From positions 43,982,001 through 44,046,000 of the forward strand of contig NC_073357.2 in assembly GCF_027580225.2 (NCBI RefSeq): 64,000 nucleotides of DNA. Direction: 5' to 3'. The notes beneath the pieces are model-generated. The model made no database searches, was not told the DNA's origin, and saw only the letters and a list, made by a program, of their open reading frames with translations. Origin of the DNA: Misgurnus anguillicaudatus. Taxonomy: Eukaryota; Chordata; Actinopteri; Cypriniformes; Cobitidae. The position numbers and the translations under genes are program-made. Positions 11,581 to 23,809 of this stretch are shown piece after piece. Position 1 is the stretch's first letter. The number at the start of each line of letters is the position of its first letter.

Positions 11581-11691
11581 GCACAGCATGTATATCAGTG
11601 ACAAATTTCTTTGCCGCCATACATTCGGTCCTTGTAAATTGCATGCAAGCAGGCCACATTCATGCCTTGTTTGTTTGTGCTAAAAACACAC

Positions 11692-11692
<1 letters not shown>

Positions 11693-11722
<30 letters not shown>
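11693..11722. repeat. (TG)15 microsatellite
   Basis: An uninterrupted TG run. Confidence 0.95.
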
Positions 11723-11726
<4 letters not shown>

Positions 11727-12179
11727 GCAATTACTGATGGCTGTCTCAAAAGACAACATTGTTATAAGAAAGCCAAACAATATTAATTTGAATAATACAC
11801 ATGCAAAAATGAACATTTTGCAATACTTTGCAATAACTAGTTTGTGGTCTGCACATATATCATATATATATAGGGCAAGCAAGCAATAAACACACACACA
11901 TTCATATATACATGGGTGTGTTGTCTCCCTTAGACATCTGTCAGTAACAGCTTAGTCAATTAGAGAGTTGCTGCTATGTTGTAGATCACCCACAAATATT
12001 TGGCATTTCACTTTTAAAATATGTCTAAACATTGTGAGTGAACACAAGGGTGGTGAGAGTGTGTAAATAAGCAAGCATCTCTTAAAATACACTGTTACTT
12101 TACGTACTGCAAATATGAACACCCGTACATCTGTGACTAACTTCAAAATATTTTCATATCCCATTAAATATGCACCCTT

Positions 12180-13250
12180 TTTAGACCTGAATTACTATGA
12201 TTTATGTAACAGATCAGGCTTGTGGTTCCAAGAACCACCTACTGCCTTCACTTTACCGCCATTGTTTTTTTCCACTAGTGGTAATGTGGCCCCACTCCCT
12301 GGAGCACACGCCCAATTTTTTTCCAAGGGCGTTAGAGTGGGTACTCCCTCACAGCAGTCTAATATCCGCTCCAGCGCATTGCGAGGGCATCCAACCGGGC
12401 ATCTCCTAAAACTGTTGCAGATACCCACTGTTACATTCTCGAACGCTATGTTAGATAGCAGGACCCAACGCGGGATGAACAAGGATGCCGTTAACCAGTC
12501 ATGAGCACCCCTACCGCTGAATTGCATGCGATACTGCTCTTTGAGTTACATTACAAATGAGGTAAAATTATAAATGGTATGAGCTCAGAGAGAGGTTGAA
12601 GGTAAAGACCCGGGACAATTTTGGTCTCGCTCTCCTACGTCTAGAACAAACAGAACATTTTCCAGCGTGAGCAAATAGATTCTGGTTATCTTGCGAGCCT
12701 ATTTCAATGGCGATACGACAACAATGAATACATTATCATGGGCTCCAAGTTAAACACTTAGATATGTGACCTAATGAAATTACAGGCTCCCCCTGTCTGT
12801 ATGGCTTTGCTTTAGCCCCCAATGAGCATTTCTATGCTAATCAGATGCAAATACATGGAAACGATGGCAGATATTTAACCCTGGAGTACTGGAACGCCGC
12901 AGAATTAAAGAGATTCACCCCTCCCCAACCTCCCCGCGTTTTCCTCCCCATCTAGTTAATGGGGGGCCTTAGAGAGTAGGCAAATGTTTTACCTTTTTGA
13001 AAGTTAAATGCCCACTTTCGCCTTGATATTAAACCACAGATACAGGCCTGAACTTCAACCTTTCTAAATCCCCATTTCTCTTGTAAGCCATTGCCGGGAA
13101 CACTTTTAGCCGTGTTTTAATGAAATGTAATTTTTGTTAGCTGTTCTCGTGGTATTACGGAGTATACCTCATATTGGTCTGCATAGATCTGGCAGGGGTG
13201 TTAAATATGCAATAGTTAGCACAAGCTCTATGTCACATTATTTTAATACA
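12180..13250. other. Candidate regulatory island with POU-type octamers
   Basis: About 1 kb of GC-balanced sequence without transposon ends. It contains a perfect octamer ATGCAAAT at 12845-12852 and a variant ATGCTAAT at 12834-12841, three bases apart, in the same orientation. Open frames on both strands around 12115-12527 have no recognisable product. Enhancer function is inference. Confidence 0.3.
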
Positions 13251-13765
13251 AAGTGATTCTTTAAGCAAATGTGCTTGGCTTGCTGTTGGCCAGTGCTGTG
13301 TGCAGTGAACTATGCTCTCTGCCTTTACAACTCACGTAAACACAAACATTTTATTAGTGTTTCAAGGGGCTGCGATTTACATTGCTTAACCAGGAGACAG
13401 CAAACACCATTTTACCCAGAACAGACAATTGCATCTTTTTCTGTCTTGCTTTCGTCCTTTTTGAGTACAGTGAGGGTACTTGGATGACCCACTGACCCAT
13501 TAAGTGGACTGATAACAGTGGCTGCGTGTTATACAAGCTTAAGAAACATATACACACAAATTATAAAAACAGCTTGTGTTAGCTGTGTTAGAGTTTGGCA
13601 GTAAAATGAAATTAGGTGGTGAGAAAATCTTTAAGGTATTCTGAAGGCAAGATCATCACCTGTACTAGGCCTTTCGCAGAAAATAAAACGGATAAACAAA
13701 ATTCTTTTTAAATATGAGAGATCACCCAAACTTAAAAATCTGTCATCATTTACTAACCTTCAAGT

Positions 13766-14145
13766 TAGGGTTGTAACGATAAATCACGTGTCCCATTAAA
13801 AAGACCTGTCTAAAAAGATTCTGAATCGCAAGGCTGCGATTTTTTGTTTCATGCGCAGCTTGTGCGTGTACTATGGCGTTTTGGTCAGTAAGAAGTCCTT
13901 ATCAATCTAAAATCATAATGAGTCGGAGTCGTTTATAACGTGCATTTAAAAATATAATATATCAAAATATTCTTTATTGTCATGAAAATACTTGAAACAA
14001 TCTGAAGAATGGCGATATAAATATTCTTCTAGACATTTCCTGGAATAGCGTTTGTAATGCTACTTCTTCTGAGGCACAATTGGAGTTTATGCACGAGAGC
14101 GCCCTCTGGCTATTGGATGTACCCGGATTAATCGTTACAGCCCTA
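13766..14145. mobile_element. hAT-like non-autonomous element
   Basis: The ends are TAGGGTTGTAACGAT and, inverted, TAGGGCTGTAACGAT (14 of 15). The flanks CTTCAAGT (13758-13765) and CTTCAAGA (14146-14153) form an 8-bp target duplication with one mismatch, as expected for hAT. It interrupts the left arm of the 13719-16850 element. Confidence 0.75.
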
Positions 14146-14367
14146 CTTCAAGATGTTACAAACCTGTATACATTTCTTTGTTCTGCAGAACACAAATGCA
14201 GATATTTGTAATCAAGCAAATTGCAAACAATTTGTTCAATTATGTAATTTTTTATGCAAAGCTGACATTGTTTGAGATGTCTTTGTTATGAAAACTTGAC
14301 ATTACCAAGACAATATAACTGACTACTTTTTTACCAGTTATACAAATTAAAATTGTCATTAAAATGT

Positions 14368-14475
14368 CATTAAGTGTTAATACTCTGTCAAATAGTTTTA
14401 TAACAGCGTTGTGAATATTTTTCTTGACCTCAACTACAGTGGCACAAATATAATTTGTCATTACAATGCCATTAA
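14368..14475 (+). repeat. First ~105-bp repeat unit of the composite element
   Basis: The unit begins CATTAAGTGTTAATACTCTG and includes TTATAACAGCGTTGTGAATA. Further direct copies are at 14713-14810 and 15911-16025. Inverted copies lie in 16337-16470. Confidence 0.8.
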
Positions 14476-14712
14476 AGGCGGAGTCCACGATGTTTGAAAA
14501 ACGCTTTGGAAAAGGAGACGGGCCGACTACCAAAACACACTTATAGCCAATCAGCAGTAAGGAGCGTGTCTACTAACTGACATCCTTGCCAGGTTGCGTA
14601 TGTGTGGGGCGAGTCTATCAACAGAAGGTCCATATTCTATTGGGGTAGGGGCGTGTTTGTTTAGGTGATTTCAAATATCAACATTGGCTTTCAAACATCG
14701 TGGACTCCGCCG
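14476..14712. mobile_element. 237-bp TTAA-flanked MITE
   Basis: The inverted ends GGCGGAGTCCACGATGTTTG match perfectly at both sides. TTAA flanks at 14472-14475 and 14713-14716 show target duplication inside a 105-bp unit. TTAA duplication is typical of piggyBac and Kolobok superfamilies; which one applies here is not decided. Confidence 0.8.
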
Positions 14713-14811
14713 TTAAGTATTAATACTCTGTCATATAGTTTTATAACAGTGTTGTGAATATTTTTCTCAACTACAGTGGTACAAATATAATTTTTCATTA
14801 CAATGTCATTT

Positions 14812-15909
14812 AGGACCCTATAAAATCCGTTTTATTTTTTCCCAAATTCCGTTTTATTTTTTCGTTTTAATTTGTGCAAATTCCGTTTTATCCGTTTTAA
14901 TTTTTGGCAATTATTTTTATTTACCCTTTACTGTTATTTTAGTTATACAAAGAGTGTGCCTTTGATGTTAATGATTAAAATGTAAATGATTTGGGGAAAA
15001 ACTGGATAACACGATTACTTAATGACTGTAAAACATGCCTTTACACACACACGCACATACACATGCGCACACACACACACGCGCCCGCCCGCACACACAC
15101 ACAACTCAATTCAATGCATTGTTTAGTGTTGTTGGAGAAGGCTACAACAGGTGTCAAAGCAGTGGTGCCTTCAGAAGTGCCTTAAACACATCGGTCCAGC
15201 GGAACGCGATACATATTTTATACACAATCGCTTGAAATGCATATAACTTTGCAAACATACACAGGATTACTGATATGACTTAGGACAGCATGAGTGCGCA
15301 GCTCTTTGCACGTGCGAGTGAAAAAGAGACAGAGAGCGGCGCCATGATGCAGATGATTATATTTTAAATGCGAGGGATAGTTAGTTTGCCTCAGCTCGCT
15401 TGAAATGCATAAAACTGAACAAATACATGAGGATTTGTGTTCAGACTTCGGACAGATGCGAGAGCGCGTGCACGTGAGAGAAGTGCAGTGAGACAGACGT
15501 GGATGAGAGAGTGCATGTATCTTTGCGCTCACCGTGAACAGAATGTTGACAAAACTTACAAAATAACAGTTCTCCGGTCACATAAAAGTCATGTGAGAAC
15601 TGCTCAGAACTAAATGCTTAGCGTCGAATTTCTTAATTTTTTCACTGACAAAAGCAGATCGTGGAGAGCCGCTTCCACATGGTTTCAGTGTTTTGGAGGG
15701 GGTCTGAAACGACGGGAGGGGGTGTGTCGCCCAGATTTACTTCCCTCGGTCTGCATTTCCCCCAGACAAATGTTCGTCTCCCACACAAAAACATAATTTT
15801 ATTCAAAATATGTAAAATTCCGTGAAATTCCGCATTAATACTAGATTCTATGTTAATCTGCCAATTCCGCGATTCCGTCCGCGATTCCGCAGAAATTATA
15901 GGGCCCTAG
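14812..15909. mobile_element. ~1.1-kb DNA element with GGACCCTATAAAAT ends
   Basis: The left end AGGACCCTATAAAATCCG matches inverted AGGGCCCTATAATTTCTG at the right, with an approximate 8-bp flank repeat (GTCATTTA/GCCATTAA), suggesting a hAT-type element. The interior carries AC/GC-rich simple sequence (15043-15103) and a diverged tandem duplication (15230-15310 and 15398-15480, each starting CTTGAAATGCATA). No transposase is seen. Confidence 0.6.
15043..15103. repeat. Imperfect (AC)n with CpG interruptions
   Basis: A CACACA-rich tract with GCGCCCGCCCGC interruption. Confidence 0.85.
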
Positions 15910-16850
15910 CCATTAAGTGTTAATACTATGTCAAAACGTTTTATAACAGCGTTGTGAATATTTTTCTTGACCTCAACTACAGTGGTACAAATATAATTTG
16001 TCATTAAAATGTCATTAAGTGTTAAAACTCATCATAAATATTCTTCAGTTTATGTTTCCTTCAGGTGTTAAAGAAATAAAATCAATCTTCCAGTAATAAT
16101 AATAATTACAATTAATAAAATTATATTTTTATATTTAAATGTAAACAGTACAAAAATGGGTTAAGCCATGTAGTGCTGGATCCATATTGCTGCAAAAACA
16201 GTTAATTACATTAAATTAATGAAGAACTGTCTATGTGAAGAAATAAAAGTTCTGTTAGTTGTCAGTCTTTATTTATTGTGCACAAGTATAATCTTTTGAC
16301 GTGTCTGTTGCATTTTGTTAAGGTATTTAAAATTATTTGACAGAGTATTAACACTTAATGACATTTTAATGACAAGTTCAATTCGTACCACTGTAGTTGA
16401 GGTCAAGAAAAATATCCATGATGCTGTTATAAATCTATTTGACAGAGTATTAACACTTAATGACATTTAAATGAGAGTTTATTTTAACCCATAAAGCTAG
16501 GTAGTTTCTTAAGTTTGCTAATTCTTCTGCTATGTCACGTTTATAACAGATTTAATACAAGTTATGTTGTATTTGTTTATGTCAAGTTATCATAACAAAG
16601 ACATGTCTAAAACAATGTCATATTTGCATAAAAAAATGACATAATTAAACAAATTACACTTAATGAAACTTATCATAAATGTGCATAAAATTTCCTTCAA
16701 GCTGATGACACATGTCATGTCATGGTAATGAAGGTGTCATGTCAGTCTTATGAACATCCCTTCAAGAATGGGTTACCAAAATATATTCCTTTGTGTTTAG
16801 CAGAACAAAGAAATGTATACAGATCTGTAACAACATGAGACCCTTTAATG

Positions 16851-17611
16851 GTAAAAAAACAGGCCACTTGTGGTGTTAGTACTGACTTATATTCAAAATG
16901 CAGTTGTATAGTAAAATAGTTTATACTTCATAAATATATACATAATATGATAAAAATATCATATTAGAGAAAAATATTTAAAGTTATACTACAAAAAATT
17001 GCAATATGGTATAAAAATGTAGAAGGTGAATCACTCAAATAGTAAAAAGTCAAACAGGGACAGGGCAATAACAAACAATGTGAATTAAAAGGAGCATACA
17101 CACACTAGCTTTCTTCCAGTTGTTGTGATTTGCAATGAGATGTGACTTCTAAGTGTGAAATGCGGACATGAGGACTGTATCGTTCCACAGGGCTCCGGTT
17201 TTTACCAGCACTCAGAGACCTACAAAATTCAGCTGCAAGGGACAGACATAAACACCTGGCCCCACACAAACACATCTGCTCTATGATGACTAGTGTCATC
17301 TTCACAAAGAGAAACAGAGGGCAGGAGAGACATTAGTTCATTATTTTTATGACTGATTTTTTCCTTTTTCGTCCATCCTGCTATTACTAGCACAATGAAT
17401 TTCATACTTTTATTTTCCTAGGGCGAAATTTGGGGAATATCATCCATGCTTCTCTCCCTGGACACCTCAAGCAGACATCATTCTGTCTTGTCTCTCTGGG
17501 TTTATGTGTCCCAGCATGTGATGAGAAAGAGACGGAGATAGTAGAACAAAGGGAGAACCAGGATTACATGGAAAAAGAGAAATAAATTATTTGCCTAAAG
17601 CATGGAAATAT
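16851..17611. other. Non-coding DNA, nothing recognised
   Basis: AT-rich to 17100, then a more balanced stretch to 17500 with no coding signal. Confidence 0.4.
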
Positions 17612-18035
17612 ACATTAGGGTCAAAAAGTTGAGACCACCTTGAACACTGTGAAATTAAACCTGGAAAAACAGTTTAAGGCTTAAAATAAATAAATAAAGA
17701 TGTAAAATATCTCTGTACTATTTCTAGGTTAGTACATAAATGTGTGACATTGACTTAGTTACCGTCAAACAAAGCCAAGCTGTCAATATTATCAATAGAT
17801 GCACTTTAATGCATACCGAAAATAACATAGATTGTCAGGTTTTGTACAAACGTGACGTCCATGGCATTTTGAATGCATTCTGCTATTTAAGCAAATAGGG
17901 AGACATGCAAATATTTAAATATTTTGTAAGAACTTCTGTTTGCTTTTACTATGACAATATAATTTATAAGGAAAAAGTATTACATTAAAAAAACTCAAAA
18001 TGAAAGCATTTTTACAAGTGGTCTGTGAAAAAAAA
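17612..18035. repeat. Possible Tc1/mariner-like remnant
   Basis: The left part GGTCAAAAAGTTGAGACCAC and the right CAAGTGGTCTGTGA are partly inverted complements of each other and resemble ends of a fish Tc1/mariner-type repeat. Both ends are decayed. Confidence 0.3.
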
Positions 18036-19210
18036 ATACTTCTGATGTTTAAAAATTTGTCAGAGAAAACAATAGTTGTGTTGATTTATTTTTAGAGCTC
18101 AATACTTCGCTCTCATCTGTTGTTCCCTGCAATGGCATTTGTTCTCATAACATTCATAATATCATGGTCTTGATTTGGCCATGGACATTGTTTTGATTTA
18201 TATGCAGGAGAAAATAATTTGAAAATTTGAAATAAAAAAAGAAATCCAGTTTCAAGCAAGCCAACTCTTCACTCATGCAACACATACATGCACAGGTGCC
18301 ATCATGCAGCACCGAATGTCCGTGGATGTGTTTATCGCATGTTATAGCAGACAGAGGCAGAAAAACAAGCAGACACGAGCCTGTCCGTGTTCAGTTGACC
18401 AGAAAGTCCTGTAATTAAATGGCTGCTTACCCTGTCGAGTGAACTGAAGTTAACCTCTTCAAGACTGACAAACATGCAACAGGGCCTGCGCATCTGCTAC
18501 CCATTGAAGCGGTCAGAAACAGCAAACACAGTAATCCAGAAATCTGAGGTCTCTTTGAGCTGTGGGTATGGGGGGGTGAGCTAATTGTACTGAAGAGCCT
18601 AATGAGATACTAGTGGACACCGCATTCGTTTCTCCCTCGTGTTTATGCCACATTATTTTGAAGGATCACGCACCGCTTAGATATCGTGCTGCGTTCCGCG
18701 CTCATTTCCAGGCAGGTTTTGGAAGAGGATAATTTATTAAAATTACTTTTTACTCATTTTGTTTAATGTATGCACTTTAACAATTAATAACCCAAGCGCG
18801 GGAGATTTTCACTAAAGGCCATTAATTTGTATAAAGCTGCCGCCACTGACAGAGGAGATATTTTAAACTGATCAAGAGAAAGTCAAATTATTCTCTAGCC
18901 TCAGGTTAAATATTACTTTCTTTAGGAATTCTTTGCCGTGCCGCCCCGCTTTTTTATGACCTTGTCATGGATTGCAGCTTTCAGAGGCATCTTGTGAAAG
19001 CCGCCGCTGCTTCGGGGAAGGGGCTGTGGGTTGTATTGTTTGTTTTCAGATCAGCATCTCTTTGTCCCATCAGCAAGGAGAGTGTCGAGCATGTGAAAAT
19101 TCAAGGCCTTGCTGAAACAGACCCACTTGATACCCGTAACATTAAATCGTCTTTCTGGTCATGGTTGCTAAAATTTGTGTGTTCGTGTGTGTGTACAGCT
19201 TCTACAGCTG
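18036..19210. other. Single-copy-looking DNA, candidate conserved island 18600-19140
   Basis: GC-balanced, without repeat ends, and with homeodomain-like TTAATTTG and ATTAATAA motifs. A 91-codon open frame at 18967-19242 is not recognised. Conservation is not testable here. Confidence 0.3.
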
Positions 19211-19306
19211 CCTCACTCTACGTTCACACCAGATGCGAATGAAGCGAATAAATCGCGCTATTCACATGTAGTTGGACACTTGAACATTTTATATGCTATA
19301 TAAATA

Positions 19307-19903
19307 TTCCAAAACGCGATGAATGGGATTTAAAAAATAATAATAGTTACTGCCAAAATCAGTATTATATCAGGTTAGTATTTAAAAGTAAATTCTTAAT
19401 TTTACGCAAAATCCAATATCCGCCGTGTTATTCTGTCATCTCTTCTCCCTTTTTCCCAAAACGCAATAAATGCCGGTCCTCCTTCTTTGCAGAATGCAAT
19501 AAATCCACTCCAGAAATTATAGCGCACCATTTCACGCATTGTAAACAAACAATGGCGTGTTGAATACACGGACTCCAAGTTTTCCTCATCTTGTACTTCG
19601 TGATCAACAAACAAACAAAAACAAAATAATACTTTTGATGGCATTGATAAACCTGTGGTGGTTTTCTGTGATGGGAAATAAACGTAAGCCATCAACATCT
19701 AATAATTTATGCGAGAGGCACTCGGGAGACGGTTGCTTGTTCTACTGACAGCATATCAAGCTTCTCACATTGACCCCAGGGGATCTTATGAAAAAGTTTC
19801 CATTATTTTAGGCGAAGCCAACGAAAATCTAGCACGACCAAAACATTTTACAGCTGATCGATTTGAAAAATGTTAAGCGACGACATCCCAAGTATAACTG
19901 CAG

Positions 19904-19905
<2 letters not shown>
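19307..19905 (-). mobile_element. Truncated inverted copy of the GAAGAGTTTGG element
   Basis: This is the reverse complement of about 20340-20960: it starts TTCCAAAACGC and includes GTTACTGCCAAAATCAG, CGTAAGCCATCAACATCTAA and TTTTACAGCTGATCG. It stops at the (TA)n tract where the forward copy begins, so the two form a head-to-head inverted pair. Confidence 0.75.

Positions 19906-19943
<38 letters not shown>
19906..19943. repeat. (TA)n between inverted element copies
   Basis: A pure TA run of about 38 nt. Confidence 0.95.
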
Positions 19944-19946
<3 letters not shown>

Positions 19947-20970
19947 GAGTTTGGTTCCAAAACGCAATAAATCCATTTTGACAAATTTCGGTAAAAATGT
20001 GTTTTCTATACCAAGAAAGTGACAAGATGAAAACCACTATTTTCTGTTACAAACTTTCACATAGCATCTTAAGGTTATAAAAACATAAAAAATTCAAATC
20101 AATAACTTGATTTTCAAAGATTTATTATAAAAACGGATGATTTTTTCCACAAAATACAATAAATCCATGACAAGTTTTTATTCAAAATGCTATAAATCTA
20201 TTGAATCAATAGCCTATATAAATGTGCATTCATCTTTGCCATGTTATATTCATTTAGTTGACTAGTTGTACACACTAATTAAAAATATAAACATTAATGT
20301 CATTAATCAAAACACTTACTTTGTTATATTAAGAACACTGTCATTGCTGCGGTTATACTTGATGTCGTCGCTTAACGTTTTTCACAGCGATCAGCTGTAA
20401 AATGTTTTGGTCCTGCTCGATTTTCGTTGACTTTGAGTAAAATAATGGAAAGTTTTTCATAAGATCCCCTGGGGTCAATTTGTTATCATGACAGAAACTT
20501 GTTGCTGTCGACCCGGGCAAACAAGCACTCGTCTCCCGAGTGTCTCTTGCGTAAATTATTAGATGTTGATGGCTTACGTTTCTTTCCCGTCACAGAAAAC
20601 AATCACAGGTTTATCAATGCTATTAAAGTCTTTTTTTTGTTTTTGTTTGTTTGTTGATCACGAAGTACAAAGTAGATGAGGAAAACTAAGATTCCGTGTA
20701 CTCAACGCGCCGCCATTGTTTGTTTACATTGCGTGAATGGTTTGCTGTAATCTGTGGAGTGGATTTATGGCATTTGTAGAAAAGGGGGAGTGGCATTTAT
20801 TGCATTTTGGGAAAAAAGGGAGAAAAGCTGACAGAATAACATGGCGTATATTGGATTTTGCGTAAAATTAAGAATTTACTTTTTAATACTGACCTGATAT
20901 AATACTGATTCTGCCAGTAACTCATTTTTTTCAAAAATGGCGTTTATTGCGTTTTGGAACCAAACTCTTC
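19944..20970 (+). mobile_element. GAAGAGTTTGG TIR element, copy 1
   Basis: The left terminus GAAGAGTTTGGTTCCAAAAC and the right inverse GTTTTGGAACCAAACTCTTC are perfect inverted repeats over at least 28 bp. Motifs like the terminus (AAAAYGCAATAAATCCA) recur inside at about 20153, 20187, 20757 and 20793. It encodes no recognisable protein. The left flank is (TA)n, the right flank ATATATA. Confidence 0.85.
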
Positions 20971-21480
20971 ATATATAAAAATTGAATAAAGAGCGTTTCT
21001 GACAACTTACCAGATTGTCTGACTCCCTCACTCACTCTCTTTCAAGCAAGATCCTTTTTTACCTGTTTCTATAAAAGTACGAAGATGTGCCGTTCAGCTC
21101 CGGGTGTCCACATACATCGATGATAATTTTGTCCTTCATTGTTATTTCGTGTTTCTGCCTCCGCTCGCTACGTCGTAATCACATCACTACAACACTGAGC
21201 TCCTGATTGGTTAAGACTACGCAAATATCCACCAAAGTTGAAATTTTTCACTCGCCCGAAAGGCTTTATTTGCGCAAATCGCGTCATTCGCGCAGCCTCA
21301 TTCACACGAATTGCATTGCAGGATGTTTATTGCGTCTTAACTTAACATGTAAATTTGCGCCTAACACTTTATTCGTGTCAAAGCATATAATAGATGTATG
21401 TAAGATCATGTGTCAGTCTGTGGGCTAGTCACGTATCAATTATTCACACCACAAACACAACATCCCCATTTTGTACCTTT
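20971..21480. repeat. Possible remnant of another DNA element
   Basis: GCGCAAATCGCGTCATTCGC and TTCACACGAATTGC (21272-21315) look like the inverse of GTTCACACCAGATGCGAATG (19220-19239). The GAAGAGTTTGG copies may therefore be nested in an older element spanning about 19212-21320. Weak. Confidence 0.3.
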
Positions 21481-23800
21481 GCCTCCCCAACATGGCGCTC
21501 CCTCCACTGGCGCGAGCTTCATCTATATTCCTCCTCCTCTTTGAAAACCTCCTTATTTTTTTAACGGGTGGAACCATGTTTATCTTCAAACATTTCTTTC
21601 ACACAGCCCGAGACCCGCGAGAGGGACTTCTGCTAGCATCTCCGAGCTCCTCGGCTAGATGTTTATTTACACTGCTCAGCAGCGCTATCAGTCATCCTGG
21701 GCGTTCATTTTGAAGTCGCACTTTTTCATTGGCACGGTTTTTGGTCAAGCAAGCCAAGTGACAGTGGTTTTATTGCTGTAGCAGAATTCAAAGATGCTTT
21801 TTATTACAGTACATTAATTGTGAGGAAAGGCAGAAAACGTGACTTTCGCCCAAGCAATATATAGTGATTACTGCGCACAATGTCTCGCTAATAGTCGCAT
21901 TCTGTTTGGCTTTGTGTCTGGTCTCTATGTGGAGTGTGTTTATCAGAACATATGTTCACTGATAATGCTGATCCTGCTTAGGAATAAAACAAAGCCTCCA
22001 AATGTTGCAATTAAACCAAGCGCTCCTATCAAATTAATATGGCTGATCTGACTGGATTCGTCACAATGGGTTTTCATTTTCAGCCTTTTTTCCTTTTCTA
22101 TTTCCCTCTGCCATCTCTTTCTCTCTCTCTCTCTCTCTCTTTCCGCAGTGGTACTTTTAAGTTCAGAAACTGAGAGCATGTCTTCATTAGCTGCATTAAC
22201 ATTCACAGGCTGTAGTAAATTCTGACAGTGAAAAGGTCCCCGTAACCTTTAGTTGTGCAGAAATTTACTTCCCAAGAAAATTACAGCTGGCACTGTCTTA
22301 ATTAATGCTCGCTTTCTTTGCTGAAAACCCAAGGCTTGTCAGAAGACGAGTGGGGAAGGAGAAAAAAGGAAGGATAATAGGAAAAGAGGCAAAAAGTAAG
22401 AAATAAGACCTGGAGAGCAGAACACGGCAAAGAAAAAAAAAAAACGATACACACCCAAAATTCACAATATCTTTGCACAAATATTACAATATCGGCCAAG
22501 GTTTTTTGTAGTTGGGGGGCGATAGCTGAGAAGTAATAAGCAGATTCTGAATGTTGATATCCCTCCCTCTGTTTTTGCTTTGCGTTTCAGCTTGGCATAA
22601 AAAACCCTTTTGGCAAAAACCAATACATATTTTATCCCCTGCTATCTTCTGGCTGCACGCTGCGTACTATAGCTTGCTCGGGAAGTGACGATCATCTTCT
22701 AATACCCAGGCCATCAGCAGAGAGGAGGTCAGAGAGATTAGAATGCTACAAAACAATTTGTTCTCACCCCAGGGAAAGTGAAGGAGATGACTAGACGAAG
22801 ATAGACGTTAATGTGCGCGTCGACTTCGTGTCACGTGAACGTTGCACAATAAGTCGTGATTAAATCAAGCTGGGATACAGATTGAACCTTGTGCGTAGCT
22901 CGAATGACAGTAAATATTAAAAACCTGCACGTAACAAGTTAACACAGATGCTGTATACTTTAAAAAGGGGCTCCCACTTTCTTGGTGTCTCTCAATCTGG
23001 CATTGATGTGGGAGAATCACAAAGCTTAAGTTGCTATTGGATAGAGACTGCGGGGCTAATGCGCACGTACTTTTTCTAATGTGATGTTTGCCTATATTCT
23101 GTCCCTGTCACTCATGACAAGCCCTCTGGGTTTGATCATTAAACAGCACTGGAGGGTAAAGCGAGACTGTCTGTCTGCTCTCTGACACTAATTAGTGCTT
23201 GTGACTCACAGTGTGGTTGATAGACAAATGTCAGAAAGCTCATGTGTGGGGTATTAATTGCCGAAATAAAAGCAGGGTAGGCATGCGGAAGATCTTGTAA
23301 ACCTCGCTGCAGATGTGTCTGTTACTGGAATCTGCAAGTCAAATTACCCCAACAAAAAACGTCATGTGTTAATTTCAGGTTTGTTTCGTGCTTTCTGCAG
23401 ATACGGGCCAGATTTGTGTCTAAACGAATTAGCTTAACTATTAAGCAATTAAGGAACGCTACAATGTGAATAGAAATATCTGGTGGCTGTCTGATGTTAT
23501 TTATCAACGATTTTGGGTGAAACCTGCTTTTTTTTGCAAATCTGTTTTCACAAGTTGACCAGCCCATACTGTGCTAATAGAAATAATGGTAGACGAATCA
23601 TCCCCGTTAGACAGGTTGCAGACATGCTTACTGAATATGCATGATGATTGGTGGGAATCTGATTAATTCATATTCATACAATCTTATTTGTACGTTTTAG
23701 TAAAATGTGCATTAATTCCAGTGTTGTTGCTTTTTTATGATAATCATATGTTTTTATATGTTGTTTTGTACGAATTCACTTTACGTTTTACCATGAGATC
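21481..23800. other. Single-copy-looking DNA with candidate regulatory islands
   Basis: No gene recognised. A CT microsatellite is at 22117-22141. The stretches 21940-22330 and 22540-23280 are balanced and repeat-free. Conservation is not testable here. Confidence 0.3.
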
Positions 23801-23809
23801 AGGTTAGAC

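Larger units (their letters stand above)
13719..16850. mobile_element. Large inverted-repeat composite element with nested insertions
   Basis: The outer arms are 13719-13765 plus 14154-14205, and 16775-16850: CTGTATACATTTCTTTGTTC on the left is the inverted complement of GAACAAAGAAATGTATACAG on the right. Inner arms pair 14215-14325 with 16575-16670, for example TCTTTGTTATGAAAACTTGA against TCAAGTTATCATAACAAAGA. Between them is a unit of about 105 bp, repeated in direct and inverted orientation. No transposase is visible. The outer arms resemble the AGTTCACC foldback family. Confidence 0.65.

Noticed and set aside
12115..12527. Overlapping 129- and 110-codon open frames
   Set aside because: No recognisable product, both strands open in the same place, no splice or start context; treated as non-coding.
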